Shown: piece by piece, positions 19,930 through 29,400 of the stretch | Layout: each line of letters begins with the position of its first letter | Numbering within the stretch: position 1 is the first letter of the stretch | NCBI RefSeq assembly: GCF_013386585.1 | Contig: NZ_JACARO010000022.1 | Location: forward strand, 1 to 60,550 | Source of the DNA: Pseudomonas sp. P7548 | Lineage (GTDB): Bacteria > Pseudomonadota > Gammaproteobacteria > Pseudomonadales > Pseudomonadaceae | Reading direction: 5' to 3' | Length of the DNA: 60,550 bases | Made by a program: the position numbers and the translations under genes | Notes under the pieces: model-generated | Databases searched by the model: none | What the model saw: only the letters and a program-made list of their open reading frames with translations | Told to the model about the DNA's origin: nothing

Positions 19930-21240
19930 TCAGTCGGCTTGTGCTGCTTCCGCCGGTTTGACTGCTTCTTCGTAAGAGACCGCTTTATCGGTCACCTTAG
20001 CCTTCTGCAGAACAGTATCCACAACTTGTTCTTCCAGCACAACCGAACGTACTTCGTTCAGTTGCTGGTCGTTCTTGTAGTACCAAGCCACGACCTGCTC
20101 AGGCTCCTGATAGGCCGAAGCCATTTCCTGGATCATTTCGCGAACGCGATCTTCGTCAGGCTTGAGGTCGAATTGCTTGACCACTTCAGCCACGACCAGG
20201 CCCAGCACAACGCGGCGCTTGGCTTGCTCTTCGAACAGCTCGGCCGGCAGTTGGTCAGGCTTGATGTTGCCACCGAACTGCTGAACCGCTTGAACGCGCA
20301 GGCGATCCACTTCGTTGGACAGCAGGGCCTTAGGCACTTCGATCGGGTTGGCGGCCAGCAGACCGTCCATGACCTGGTTCTTGACCTTGGACTTGATGGC
20401 CTGGCGCAGCTCGCGCTCCATGTTCTTGCGAACTTCGGTGCGGAAGCCTTCGATACCGGTTTCCTTGATGCCGAATTGAGCGAAGAACTCTTCGTTCAGC
20501 TCAGGCAGCTTAGGCTCGGAAACGCTGTTGACGGTCACGGTGAACTCGGCGGCTTTGCCAGCCAGGTCCAGGTTCTGGTAGTCAGCTGGGAAAGTCAGGT
20601 TCAGAACGCGCTCTTCGCCGGCTTTGGCGCCAAGCAGGCCGTCTTCGAAGCCAGGGATCATGCGGTTGGAACCCAGCACCAGTTGAGTGCCCTTGGCGGA
20701 GCCGCCAGCGAATGCTTCGCCGTCAACCTTGCCAACGAAATCGATGTTCAGCTGGTCTTCGTTCTGGGCAGCACGGTCGGCCACTTCAAAACGGGTGTTC
20801 TGCTTGCGCAGGATTTCCAGCATGTTGTCCAGGTCCGAATCAGCTACGTCAGCGCTCAGGCGCTCTACGGCGATACCGTCGAAACCGGCAACTTCGAACT
20901 CTGGGAACACTTCGAATACGGCAACGTATTCCAGGTCCTTGCCAGCTTCCAGGGACTTAGGCTCGATCGAAGGCGAGCCAGCCGGGTTCAGCTTCTGCTC
21001 GACAACGGCTTCGTAGAAGGAAGCCTGGATCACGTCACCAATCGCTTCCTGGCGCGCATCGGCACCGAAACGGCGCTTGATTTCGGTCATTGGCACTTTG
21101 CCTGGACGGAAACCAGCGATCTTGGCCTTTTGGGCAGTCTGCTGCAGACGCTTGTTGACCGCAGTCTCAATACGCTCTGCCGGAACGGTGATGCTCAGGC
21201 GGCGCTCGATGGCAGTAGTATTTTCAACAGAAACTTGCAT
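19930..21240 (-). CDS. tig: Trigger factor
   Basis: A 436-residue ribosome-bound chaperone and prolyl isomerase. The ribosome-docking signature is GFRPGKVPM (about residues 44-52). A central FKBP-like domain ([31 protein letters not shown]) is followed by the helical C-terminal arms. The ATG at 21240 ([15 protein letters not shown]) is the family start; the open frame extends 21 residues further upstream without support. First gene of the tig-clpP-clpX block. Confidence 0.97.
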   Translation of the reverse strand: MQVSVENTTAIERRLSITVPAERIETAVNKRLQQTAQKAKIAGFRPGKVPMTEIKRRFGADARQEAIGDVIQASFYEAVVEQKLNPAGSPSIEPKSLEAGKDLEYVAVFEVFPEFEVAGFDGIAVERLSADVADSDLDNMLEILRKQNTRFEVADRAAQNEDQLNIDFVGKVDGEAFAGGSAKGTQLVLGSNRMIPGFEDGLLGAKAGEERVLNLTFPADYQNLDLAGKAAEFTVTVNSVSEPKLPELNEEFFAQFGIKETGIEGFRTEVRKNMERELRQAIKSKVKNQVMDGLLAANPIEVPKALLSNEVDRLRVQAVQQFGGNIKPDQLPAELFEEQAKRRVVLGLVVAEVVKQFDLKPDEDRVREMIQEMASAYQEPEQVVAWYYKNDQQLNEVRSVVLEEQVVDTVLQKAKVTDKAVSYEEAVKPAEAAQAD

Positions 21241-21303
21241 GGATATTCCTCGTTGCACAGACGTTAGCCGGCCGTTTCCGACCCCAGAATCAAGGGCATG
21301 CAT

Positions 21304-21811
21304 TCTAGTGGGTCAAACTCAAGAAGTCACCCTACTGAAAACGGGTAGAAAAACAGCAGGCCATTTATAGGTTCAAGTGCACGCATGCACCTCATCCCGT
21401 TAGCAAATACAGCTCATCACGCCAGGGCTCTGCCTCAACCCTTCTATATATAGAAGAGCCTGGAAACACGCCCCTGGCCGCTGGACTTGCACGCAAGGCC
21501 AGCGGGTACGGCGGCAGCATCGAGACACACAAATACGACGAAGCGCCCTACCCTGAAAACTCGAAACACTTAAACAAAAACGGCACAGCCCCGTTTCCAG
21601 GTACTGTGCCGTCTTCGCTATTAAATAGCTGTACTGATCCGGAAATAGCCCTGAATCAGTTCCACACGCTCAAAACCGGCAACGATTCTAACGCCAAGGC
21701 ATTGAGAATGCTTGTTTTTTTCTGGACGTCAATCACCACCTGACAGGAATCCAGGCCCATACAAGGACATTCCCACCTCTGTAAGCACGACAGAGCCTTT
21801 TCGGGACGCAA
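21304..21811. other. Gene-free region between tig and the tRNA operon
   Basis: No convincing protein gene is seen in this 508-base stretch. It contains the palindrome CTTCTATATATAGAAG (21441-21456) nested in a second inverted repeat (CCAGGGCTCT at 21422 and AGAGCCTGG ending at 21462). It also contains a terminator-type hairpin at 21580-21612. The one longer frame here also runs through tRNA-His and is rejected. Confidence 0.6.
21580..21612 (-). terminator. Terminator-type hairpin of unknown transcript
   Basis: ACGGCACAG and CTGTGCCGT pair around a 15-base loop and run into TTTTTG on the reverse strand. The tRNA operon already has its own terminator 200 bases upstream, so this hairpin may end another, unannotated, leftward RNA. 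Confidence 0.5.
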
Positions 21812-21813
21812 AA

Positions 21814-21844
21814 AAAAGCGCCAGATCATTGACCTGGCGCTTTT
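21814..21844 (-). terminator. Terminator of the tRNA operon
   Basis: AAAAGCGCCAG and CTGGCGCTTTT pair around a nine-base loop, followed by T residues on the reverse strand, right after the last tRNA-His. Confidence 0.8.
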
Positions 21845-21851
21845 CCGAATA

Positions 21852-21927
21852 TGGGGTGGACGATGGGGATCGAACCCACGACAACAGGAGTCACAATCCT
21901 GTGCTCTACCAACTGAGCTACGCCCAC
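21852..21927 (-). tRNA. tRNA-His (GTG), copy 2
   Basis: A 76-base cloverleaf: acceptor GTGGGCG/CGTCCAC, D arm GCTCAGTTGGTAGAGC, anticodon loop TTGTGAC reading GTG, T loop GGGTTCGATCCCC and encoded CCA. The base before it gives the extra G-1 typical of tRNA-His. It is the same as the copy at 22145. Confidence 0.97.
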
Positions 21928-22003
21928 CATATTGCATCAACAAAGAACTCGAACAGCTTCCTTGTCTGGCCCTACCCTGCCCGAAGGCCAAGTAAAGCTT
22001 GAT

Positions 22004-22088
22004 TGGTGCGGATGAAGAGACTCGAACTCTTACGCCTCGCGGCGCTGGAACCTAAATCCAGTGTGTCTACCAATTCCACCACATCCGC
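22004..22088 (-). tRNA. tRNA-Leu (TAG)
   Basis: An 85-base class II tRNA: acceptor GCGGATG/CATCCGC, D arm TGGTGGAATTGGTAGACAC, anticodon loop ATTTAGG reading TAG, a variable arm (GCGCCGCGAGGCGTA) and CCA end. It lies between the two tRNA-His copies. Confidence 0.97.
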
Positions 22089-22106
22089 GCTTGAAGCTCT
22101 TAAAGC

Positions 22107-22137
22107 AAAGGCGCCAGATGTTTAATCTGGCGCCTTT
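22107..22137 (-). terminator. Terminator-like hairpin inside the tRNA cluster
   Basis: AAAGGCGCCAGAT and ATCTGGCGCCTTT form a 13-base stem just after the first tRNA-His. It closely resembles the hairpin after the second tRNA-His, as if gene plus hairpin were duplicated. It lacks a T run as long as that of the final terminator, so read-through to tRNA-Leu is likely, or it is a processing site. Confidence 0.6.
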
Positions 22138-22144
22138 CGAAATA

Positions 22145-22220
22145 TGGGGTGGACGATGGGGATCGAACCCACGACAACAGGAGTCACAATCCTGTGCTCT
22201 ACCAACTGAGCTACGCCCAC
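22145..22220 (-). tRNA. tRNA-His (GTG), copy 1
   Basis: Sequence identical to the copy at 21852-21927, with anticodon GTG and encoded CCA. It is second in the operon, after tRNA-Arg. Confidence 0.97.
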
Positions 22221-22252
22221 CATATTGCGCTACTTGTGCCAAAGCTGCCTAA

Positions 22253-22329
22253 TGGCGCACCCGGCAGGACTCGAACCTGCGACCATCCGCTTAGAAGGCG
22301 GATGCTCTATCCAGCTGAGCTACGGGCGC
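22253..22329 (-). tRNA. tRNA-Arg (TCT)
   Basis: A 77-base cloverleaf: acceptor GCGCCCG/CGGGTGC, D arm GCTCAGCTGGATAGAGC, anticodon loop CTTCTAA reading TCT, T arm GCAGGTTCGAGTCCTGC and encoded CCA. It is the first tRNA after the promoter at 22444-22472. Confidence 0.97.
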
Positions 22330-22443
22330 CTTATTAATCTGTACTCTTGGAGGATTACAAACTAAGTGCTTCCAGCCTTGCAGAACAACCATTCTGCTCG
22401 ACCTTCTTAACCAGTGCTAGGCTGTGCCCGACAAGTGCGACGA

Positions 22444-22472
22444 ATAGTATAGAGGGCCTGGAAACCCGTCAA
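22444..22472 (-). promoter_or_regulatory. Sigma-70 promoter of the tRNA operon
   Basis: On the reverse strand TTGACG, 17 bases, TACTAT is close to consensus. It is followed by a GC-rich stretch (TCGTCGCAC), as usual for stringently controlled stable-RNA promoters. It lies about 115 bases before tRNA-Arg. Confidence 0.75.
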
Positions 22473-22604
22473 ATCTTTTTTGAAAAAAATTCATTTTATT
22501 TAAGGGGTTAGGGCAATTTGCTGACCAAGCGCCTTTGCCCTCACGTCCTGGCATGCGAGAATGCGCGCACTTTTCTTCCCCCTCTCGATGGTTAATCACG
22601 CGTA

Positions 22605-23459
22605 ATGACTGCACAACTTATCGACGGCAAATCAATCGCCGCCAGCCTGCGCCAGCAGATCGCCAAACGCGTCACCGAGCGTAGCCAGCAAGGCCTGCGT
22701 ACGCCCGGCCTCGCGGTGATCCTGGTCGGCAGCGATCCTGCCTCTCAGGTTTATGTCTCGCACAAGCGTAAAGACTGTGAAGAGGTCGGCTTTATCTCCA
22801 AGGCTTACGACTTGCCTTCCGAGACCACCCAACAGGCCCTCACCGACCTGATCGACGGCCTCAACGATGACCCGGCCATCGACGGCATCCTGCTGCAACT
22901 GCCGCTGCCCGAACACCTGGACGCCTCCAAGCTGCTGGAGCGCATTCGCCCCGACAAAGACGTGGACGGCTTCCACCCTTATAACGTCGGCCGCCTGGCC
23001 CAGCGTATCCCGCTGCTGCGCCCGTGCACCCCTAAAGGCATCATGACCTTGCTGGAAAGCACCGGTGTCGACCTCTACGGTCTCGACGCCGTCGTGGTCG
23101 GCGCCTCCAACATCGTCGGTCGCCCAATGGCCATGGAGCTGCTGCTGGCCGGCTGCACCGTGACCGTCACCCACCGCTTCACCAAGGACCTGGCGGGCCA
23201 CGTCGGCCGCGCTGACCTGGTGGTCGTGGCCGCCGGCAAGCCGGGCCTGGTCAAGGGTGAGTGGATCAAGGAAGGCGCCATCGTGATCGACGTGGGCATC
23301 AACCGCCAGGAAGACGGCAAGCTGGTTGGCGACGTGGTGTACGAAACTGCCCTGCCCCGTGCCGGCTGGATCACGCCGGTACCCGGCGGCGTTGGCCCGA
23401 TGACCCGTGCCTGCCTGCTGGAAAACACCCTGTATGCCGCAGAGACCCTGCACGGTTAA
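22605..23459 (+). CDS. folD: Methylenetetrahydrofolate dehydrogenase / cyclohydrolase
   Basis: A 284-residue bifunctional FolD that interconverts 5,10-methylene-, methenyl- and 10-formyl-tetrahydrofolate with NADP. Motifs are [14 protein letters not shown] (catalytic Lys and Tyr), the NADP loop [17 protein letters not shown] and the C-terminal signature [16 protein letters not shown]. It is divergent from the tRNA operon and followed by a strong terminator. Confidence 0.97.
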   Translation: MTAQLIDGKSIAASLRQQIAKRVTERSQQGLRTPGLAVILVGSDPASQVYVSHKRKDCEEVGFISKAYDLPSETTQQALTDLIDGLNDDPAIDGILLQLPLPEHLDASKLLERIRPDKDVDGFHPYNVGRLAQRIPLLRPCTPKGIMTLLESTGVDLYGLDAVVVGASNIVGRPMAMELLLAGCTVTVTHRFTKDLAGHVGRADLVVVAAGKPGLVKGEWIKEGAIVIDVGINRQEDGKLVGDVVYETALPRAGWITPVPGGVGPMTRACLLENTLYAAETLHG

Positions 23460-23474
23460 TAACCAGGCGTACTG

Positions 23475-23504
23475 AAAAAGCCCTGCCTTATCGCAGGGCT
23501 TTTT
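23475..23504 (+). terminator. Terminator after folD
   Basis: AAAAAGCCCTGC and GCAGGGCTTTTT form a 12-base stem with a six-base loop and a T run, 15 bases after the stop. Confidence 0.9.
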
Positions 23505-23667
23505 ATTGCCCGCAGGAAACCCTGTTTTTTCTTAGTTTTTAAGAACTTTCGTCCGGTTCTAGAAGAACATTCGACAGTTTCTGATCCATACTCCTAAAAT
23601 GTAACGGCATTTATCAAAAACCCGTTCCCGAACGGTATTTCCTTACTTTTTTAGCGAGTTCATCCGC

Positions 23668-24591
23668 GTGAAAATTCGTCTCTCTCTCGTCAGCCTATTT
23701 TTTGCGTTTACAGGCACCTTTGCACACGCCGCCGAAACCACCCTGGCGCCGCGTGATACTTCCAAACTGCAAATCGCCTCCGGCAGCGCCATGCTCGTGG
23801 ACCTGCAGACCAACAAGGTTATCTATTCCAGCAACCCGGATGTGGTGGTGCCCATCGCCTCGGTGAGCAAATTGATGACGGGCCTGGTGGTGCTGGACGC
23901 CAAGCAGAACATGGATGAGTACATCGACATCAACATCAAGGACACGCCGGAAATGAAAGGCGTGTTCTCCCGCGTGAAAATCGGCAGCGAAATGCCGCGC
24001 AAGGAAATGCTGCTGATCGCCCTGATGTCCTCGGAAAACCGCGCCGCCGCCAGCCTCGCCCACCACTACCCGGGCGGCTACCCGGCGTTTATCGCGGCGA
24101 TGAACGCCAAGGCCAAGGCGCTGGGCATGACCAGCACCCACTACGTGGAGCCCACCGGCCTGTCGATCCACAACGTGTCCACCGCCCGCGACTTGAGCAA
24201 GCTGCTGGCCGCTGCGCGCCACTATCCGCTGTTGAGCCAGTTGAGCACCACCAAGGAAAAAACCGTGTCGTTCCGCAAACCCAACTACACCTTGGGTTTC
24301 TCCAACACCGACCACCTGATCAACCGCGCCAACTGGGACATCAAGCTGACCAAGACCGGTTTCACCAACCAGGCCGGCCACTGCCTGGTGCTGGTGACCA
24401 GCATGGGTAACCGCCCGGTGTCGTTGGTGATCCTGGATGCTTTCGGCAAGTTCACTCACTTCGCCGACGCTGGCCGCATCCGCAATTGGGTCGAGACTGG
24501 CAAGAGCGGCTCGGTGCCTGACGTAGCATTGCGCTACAAGGCCGACAAGAACCTGAAGAACCGTCCTAACGCTGCAGAAGTGCGCCGCTAA
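23668..24591 (+). CDS. pbpG: D-alanyl-D-alanine endopeptidase (PBP7-type)
   Basis: A 307-residue periplasmic low-molecular-weight penicillin-binding protein that cuts peptide cross-links in peptidoglycan. The signal peptide ends near AHA (residue 21). The serine-peptidase motifs are in order: SVSK (65-68), SEN in MSSENRAAA, and KTG in [12 protein letters not shown]. Length fits PbpG. It is a single gene, followed by a REP pair. Confidence 0.92.
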   Translation: MKIRLSLVSLFFAFTGTFAHAAETTLAPRDTSKLQIASGSAMLVDLQTNKVIYSSNPDVVVPIASVSKLMTGLVVLDAKQNMDEYIDINIKDTPEMKGVFSRVKIGSEMPRKEMLLIALMSSENRAAASLAHHYPGGYPAFIAAMNAKAKALGMTSTHYVEPTGLSIHNVSTARDLSKLLAAARHYPLLSQLSTTKEKTVSFRKPNYTLGFSNTDHLINRANWDIKLTKTGFTNQAGHCLVLVTSMGNRPVSLVILDAFGKFTHFADAGRIRNWVETGKSGSVPDVALRYKADKNLKNRPNAAEVRR

Positions 24592-24623
24592 ACCCGCTAC
24601 CTCCCTGTGTGAACACGGGTTTA

Positions 24624-24713
24624 TGTGGGAGCGGGCTTGCTCGCAAAGGCGGAGTGTCAGTCACCGAAAGTAGCGATTGATCCACCGCGTTCGCGAGCAA
24701 GCCCGCTCCCACA
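24624..24713. repeat. REP inverted pair (REPIN), TGTGGGAGCGGGCTTGC type
   Basis: Two REP hairpins in opposite orientation, TGTGGGAGCGGGCTTGCTCGC at the left and its complement ending at 24713, with about 45 unrelated bases between. Located between the convergent pbpG and C39-like genes. Confidence 0.85.
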
Positions 24714-24735
24714 GGGGTTTGCGACGCTCTGTTGT

Positions 24736-25398
24736 TTACTTTTTCTCCGCCAACACCTTCAGCGCCTGCGCCGCCGCCTGCTCCTGCCCAGCCTGCGCCG
24801 TCGCATTGGCCGCATCACGCCAACGCTGTGCATCCACATTGGCCGGCAACTGGCTCGGGCGCTGGGTCAAGATCCCCCAGTTACCCGCACTCTTCCACGC
24901 CGATTCGAAGTCGCTGAAGCTCATCAACAGCCGCCGGTCCATGCCCGATCGCAGCAGCACGGTACTCTTCTGCTGGTTGAACCCCACCACCACGACGTAG
25001 CGCGTCCCCGACCAGAAGCTCGAATTGATCCGCGCCATCACCGGGTAACCCGCCGCCACCTGCGCCAGCACCGCCGTCAGCTTGGCATCCACCGGGTACA
25101 CCATCAGCCCGTACTCGCGCGCCAGCACCTGCATGGTGCGCTCAAGGTTCGCCTCGCCGCCCGGCAAGTGCAGCGGTTTATCCAACAACCCCGGTGTCAT
25201 GACAATGCCTTGTTGCGACAGCATGCTGGCTAAAGCCGAGGGGCCGCTCTGGTAAGCCTCGCTGCGAAAGGTCGGCACGCCATTGAGTTCGACACGCTCC
25301 GGCAGGCCCGCCAGTTTCGACGGCTGCCCGGAACAGGCGCCCAACCCCAGCGCGCAGGCCAGCAACAAGGATGTTTGAAGGTTCGACCGTAACCGCAA
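24736..25398 (-). CDS. C39-peptidase-like lipoprotein lacking catalytic residues
   Basis: A 220-residue protein starting at TTG. It has a signal peptide with lipobox LGLGAC (Cys22), so it is a lipoprotein. The fold resembles papain-like C39 peptidases: FRSEAYQSGPSALASML near residues 44-60 and SGTRYVVVVGFN near 130-141, followed by LMSFSDFESAWKSAG. In active members the first motif has CGP and the second has H before Y-V-V. Here these are Ser51 and Arg133, so catalysis is unlikely. The C-terminus is Ala/Gln-rich. Function unknown, perhaps peptide or peptidoglycan binding at the membrane. Confidence 0.65.
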   Translation of the reverse strand: MRLRSNLQTSLLLACALGLGACSGQPSKLAGLPERVELNGVPTFRSEAYQSGPSALASMLSQQGIVMTPGLLDKPLHLPGGEANLERTMQVLAREYGLMVYPVDAKLTAVLAQVAAGYPVMARINSSFWSGTRYVVVVGFNQQKSTVLLRSGMDRRLLMSFSDFESAWKSAGNWGILTQRPSQLPANVDAQRWRDAANATAQAGQEQAAAQALKVLAEKK

Positions 25399-25609
25399 TT
25401 TTCTACTCGCTTGATCAGCTTCCGGTAAGGGCCTTGATCATAGGGCGCCGAGCCACGCCGGTATAGCCCAAGGCCTTAGTAAAACACGCGGGATAGAGCA
25501 AAGAAGTTGGACGGACTCGACCATTGGTCAATAGCGGGCAACCGCCAGGTGACTAGACTGTCCATTGAGAAGACTGTGTGTGCCCCGCAGGGGGCGAAAG
25601 GAGGCCCGA

Positions 25610-25771
25610 ATGAGCCTTGCAACAACGATTTTCCTATTGATCTGCGGTTGGCTGGCGGTTGCCGGCGCCATGTTGTGGGGGGTCATGCGCGTGACCCGTC
25701 GGCACCATCACCCCCACGTCAAACCGGCTGCACCGGCCCAGCCCCATAAGGCTGCGGTGCACCACGCCTAG
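25610..25771 (+). CDS. Small membrane protein with histidine-rich tail
   Basis: A 53-residue protein with one membrane helix (about residues 4-24, TTIFLLICGWLAVAGAMLWGVM). The basic, His-rich tail RRHHHPHVKPAAPAQPHKAAVHHA has seven histidines. AAAGGAGGCCCGA before the ATG is an excellent ribosome site, which fixes the start at 25610. The tail would lie in the cytoplasm by the positive-inside rule and could bind metal. No known family is recognised. Its stop overlaps that of the next, convergent gene by four bases. Confidence 0.65.
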   Translation: MSLATTIFLLICGWLAVAGAMLWGVMRVTRRHHHPHVKPAAPAQPHKAAVHHA

Positions 25772-26178
25772 CCAGGCATGCAACTGAAGTCCTGCGTCGC
25801 AGCCACTTCCTTGCCGTGCCCATCTTTGAGGGAGGCGCGCACGGTGGTGCCCAGGCTGGATTCCACCAGGGTGTAGTGCTCACCCGCCTTGAAATGCTTG
25901 TAGTCGACCCGACCCTGGCAGTCCTGCTGGTTGTCGTCGCCTGGCTCTTCTTCGAACAGTGTCACGTCCAGGCGATGCTCGCCCGGGGTCACTTCAAAAA
26001 AGCGCCCATCATCCACGCGCTTGCCATCCACGCGCTCGGCCATCAGGTCATTCGGTGCTTCTTCCTTCAAACCAATCCAGGCTTCGCTCGGGTCAGCCTT
26101 GGGAAGGGGGCCGGCGCAGGCCGACAACAACAGGACAGCACCCAGGGCAGGGATCAACAACAACGGTTTAAGTGACAT
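25768..26178 (-). CDS. Lipoprotein of unknown function
   Basis: A 136-residue lipoprotein: signal peptide MSLKPLLLIPALGAVLLLSAC, lipobox LSAC, then a small domain with FFEVTPGEHRLDVTLFEEEPG. This resembles the PEGA-like 'G.H.L.V' beta strand of surface lipoproteins. There are two more cysteines (CQGRVDYKHF and FSCMPG) that could form a disulfide. GGAG precedes the ATG at 26178. The open frame runs seven residues upstream, without signal-like sequence. It overlaps the convergent microprotein gene by four bases. Confidence 0.7.
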   Translation of the reverse strand: MSLKPLLLIPALGAVLLLSACAGPLPKADPSEAWIGLKEEAPNDLMAERVDGKRVDDGRFFEVTPGEHRLDVTLFEEEPGDDNQQDCQGRVDYKHFKAGEHYTLVESSLGTTVRASLKDGHGKEVAATQDFSCMPG

Positions 26179-26404
26179 GGCAGGGCTCCAAAAGGACATC
26201 GATAAACGCGGTGGACGGCACTCAACGGTGTCGCGTCCGATGGGTTACAAGCTTGAGGAGCCACCCTTTGTAGAACAAATGAATACATATGAAACGATCT
26301 TCAGCCCTTAACTAAATGTTCCTTCACCTCGCTGAAAGGCGCGTGTTAGGTGGGTCGGGCAAGACTGCCGGGGTTTGCAATCCTGCTCCAATGGAGGTTC
26401 ACGC

Positions 26405-29400
26405 ATGCTCGGGCTGGTAAAGACCGCACTGCAAAAGCCGTACACGTTTATCGTGTTGGCCATATTCATCTGCATCATCGGGCCGATGGCGGCCCTGCGA
26501 ACCCCTACGGATGTTTTCCCCGATATCGGCATCCCCGTGGTCGCCGTGGTCTGGCAGTACAACGGCCTGTCGCCGGACGCCATGGCCGGTCGGGTGATCT
26601 ACACCTACGAACGCTCCCTGAGCACCACCGTCAACGACATCGAACACATCGAATCGCAATCGCTGCCCGGCATGGGCATCGTCAAGATCTTCTTCCAACC
26701 CGGCGTGGATATCCGCACCGCCAACGCCCAAGTGACGGCCGTTTCACAAACCGTCCTCAAGCAGATGCCACCGGGCATCACGCCGCCGCTGATCCTCAAC
26801 TACAGCGCCTCCACCGTGCCGATCCTGCAGATGGCGTTCTCCAGCCCCAGCCTGTCGGAAGCCAAGATCCGCGACCTGGTGCAGAACAACATCCGCCTGC
26901 CCCTGAGCGCCCTGCCCGGCCTCGCGATGCCCACGCCCATGGGCGGCAAGCAACGCCAGATCACCCTGGACCTCGACCCGCAGGCGCTCGCAGCCAAAGG
27001 CTTGTCGGCGCAGGACGTGGGCAACGCACTCGCGCTGCAGAACCAGATCATCCCGGTGGGCACCGCCAAACTCGGCCCCAACGAATACACGATCCTGCTC
27101 AACAACAGCCCCAAGGCCATCGATGAACTCAACGACCTGCCGATCAAGACCGTCGACGGTGCGCTGATCACCATCGGCCAGGTGGCCCACGTGCGTGACG
27201 GTTCGCCACCGCAGACCAACATCGTGCGCGTCGACGGCCACCGCGCCGTGCTGATGCCGGCGCTGAAAAACGGCAGCATCTCCACCCTGTCGATCATCGA
27301 CGGCATCCGCCAGATGCTGCCGCGCATCAACGAAACCCTGCCGCCGTCGCTGAAGACCTCGCTGCTGGGTGACGCCTCGGTGTTCGTGAAAGAATCGGTC
27401 GGCAGCGTGGCCCAGGAAGGCATCATCGCCGCCCTGCTGACCAGTGCGATGATCCTGCTGTTCCTCGGCAGCTGGCGGTCGACGCTGATCATCGCCGCCT
27501 CGATTCCCCTGGCCGTGCTCTCGGCCATCGCCCTGCTGGCCGCCACCGGGCAAACCCTCAACGTCATGACCCTCGGCGGGTTGGCGCTGGCGGTGGGGAT
27601 TCTGGTGGACGACGCCACGGTGACCATCGAAAACATCAACTGGCACCTGGAACAAGGCAAGGCGGTGAAAACCGCAATCCTCGACGGCGCCGCGCAGATC
27701 GTCGGCCCGGCGTTCGTCTCGCTGCTGTGCATCTGCATCGTGTTCGTGCCGATGTTCCTGCTGCAAGGCATCGCCGGCTACCTGTTCCGGCCGATGGCCC
27801 TGGCGGTGATCTTTGCCATGGCCAGCTCGTTCATCCTGTCGCGTACGCTGGTGCCAACCCTGGCGATGTTCCTGCTCAAGCCCCATGTGCCGGAGCAAGG
27901 GCCGGGGCATCACCCGGAAGATGAGTTCATCAACCATCACGAGGGCGAGCAGCACACCAAACCGCGCAACGCTGTGCTGCAAGCGGTGCTGAATTTCCAG
28001 CAGGGTTTCGAGCGCCACTTCTCGAATATCCGCGACACCTACCACGGCCTGCTGACCTTGGCGCTGGCCCACCGCAAGCGCTTTATCGTCGGGTTCCTGG
28101 GCTGCGTGCTTGCCTCGTTCCTGCTGCTGCCAAGCCTGGGGCAGGACTTCTTCCCAGCCACCGACGCCGGCGCCCTCGCCCTGCACGTGCGCCTGCCACT
28201 CGGCACGCGCATCGAAGAAAGCGCGGCCGCCTTCGACCGCATTGAAGCGCGGATCCGCGAAGTGATCCCGGCCGAAGAACTCGACACCATCGTCGACAAC
28301 ATCGGCATTCCCCTCAGCGGCATCGACATGGCCTACAGCAGCAGCGGCACCATCGGCCCGCAGGACGGCGACATCCAGGTCACCTTGAAAAAAGACCATG
28401 CACCGACTGCCGACTACGTGAAGAAACTGCGCGAAGCCCTGCCCGAAAGCTTCCCCGGCAGCCACTTCGCCTTCCTACCCGCCGACATCAGCAGCCAGAT
28501 CCTCAACTTCGGCGCACCCGCCCCGCTGGACGTAAAAATCTCCGGGCGCAGCGATGAAGAAAACCGCGCCTACGCGGTGGAACTGGAGCGTCGCCTGCAA
28601 CACGTACCGGGCATCGCCGACCTGCGCATCCAGCAGTCCACTGGCTACCCGTCACTGCAAGTGAACGTGGACCGCATGCGCGCCAATGGCCTGGGCATCA
28701 CCGAGCGTGACGTGACCAACAGCATGGTCGCTTCCCTCGCCGGCAGCTCCCAAGTGGCACCGACCTTCTGGCTCAACCCGGCCAACGGCGTGTCGTACTC
28801 GATCGTCGCCGCCACCCCGCAATACCGCCTCGACAGCCTGCCGACCCTGGAAGCCTTGCCGGTGACCGGTGCCGATGGCCAGTCGCAGATCCTCGGCGGC
28901 GTGGCCACCATCTCGCGGGTGCAGAGCCCGGCGGTGGTGACCCACTACAACATCGAACCGACCCTGGACCTGTACGCCAACGTGCAAGGCCGTGACTTGG
29001 GCGGCGTCGCCCGCGACGTGCAAAAAGTGCTGGATGACACCGCCTCGATGCGCCCCAAAGGCGCAGTGATCAGCCTGCACGGGCAGATCGATGCGCTGCA
29101 TGAAGCCTTCAGCGGCCTGAGCTTCGGCCTGCTCGGTGCGGTGGTGCTGATCTACCTGCTGATCGTGGTCAACTTCCAGTCCTGGGCCGACCCGTTTGTG
29201 ATCATCACCGCACTGCCCGCTGCATTGGCTGGCATCGTGTGGATGCTGTTCCTCAGTGGTACATCGTTGTCAGTGCCGGCCCTCACCGGGGCCATCCTGT
29301 GCATGGGCGTGGCCACGGCCAACTCGATCCTGGTGGTGAGCTTCTGCCGTGAGCGCCTGGCCGAACACGGCGACGCACTGAAGGCTGCGATGGAAGCCGG

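Noticed and set aside
21656..21991. 111-codon reverse ORF covering tRNA-His and its terminator
   Set aside because: It reads through a tRNA and a terminator, so a protein is very unlikely.
26744..28465. 573-codon reverse open frame inside the RND permease
   Set aside because: Translation is mostly Gln, Gly, Arg, His and Asp; it mirrors a certain gene.
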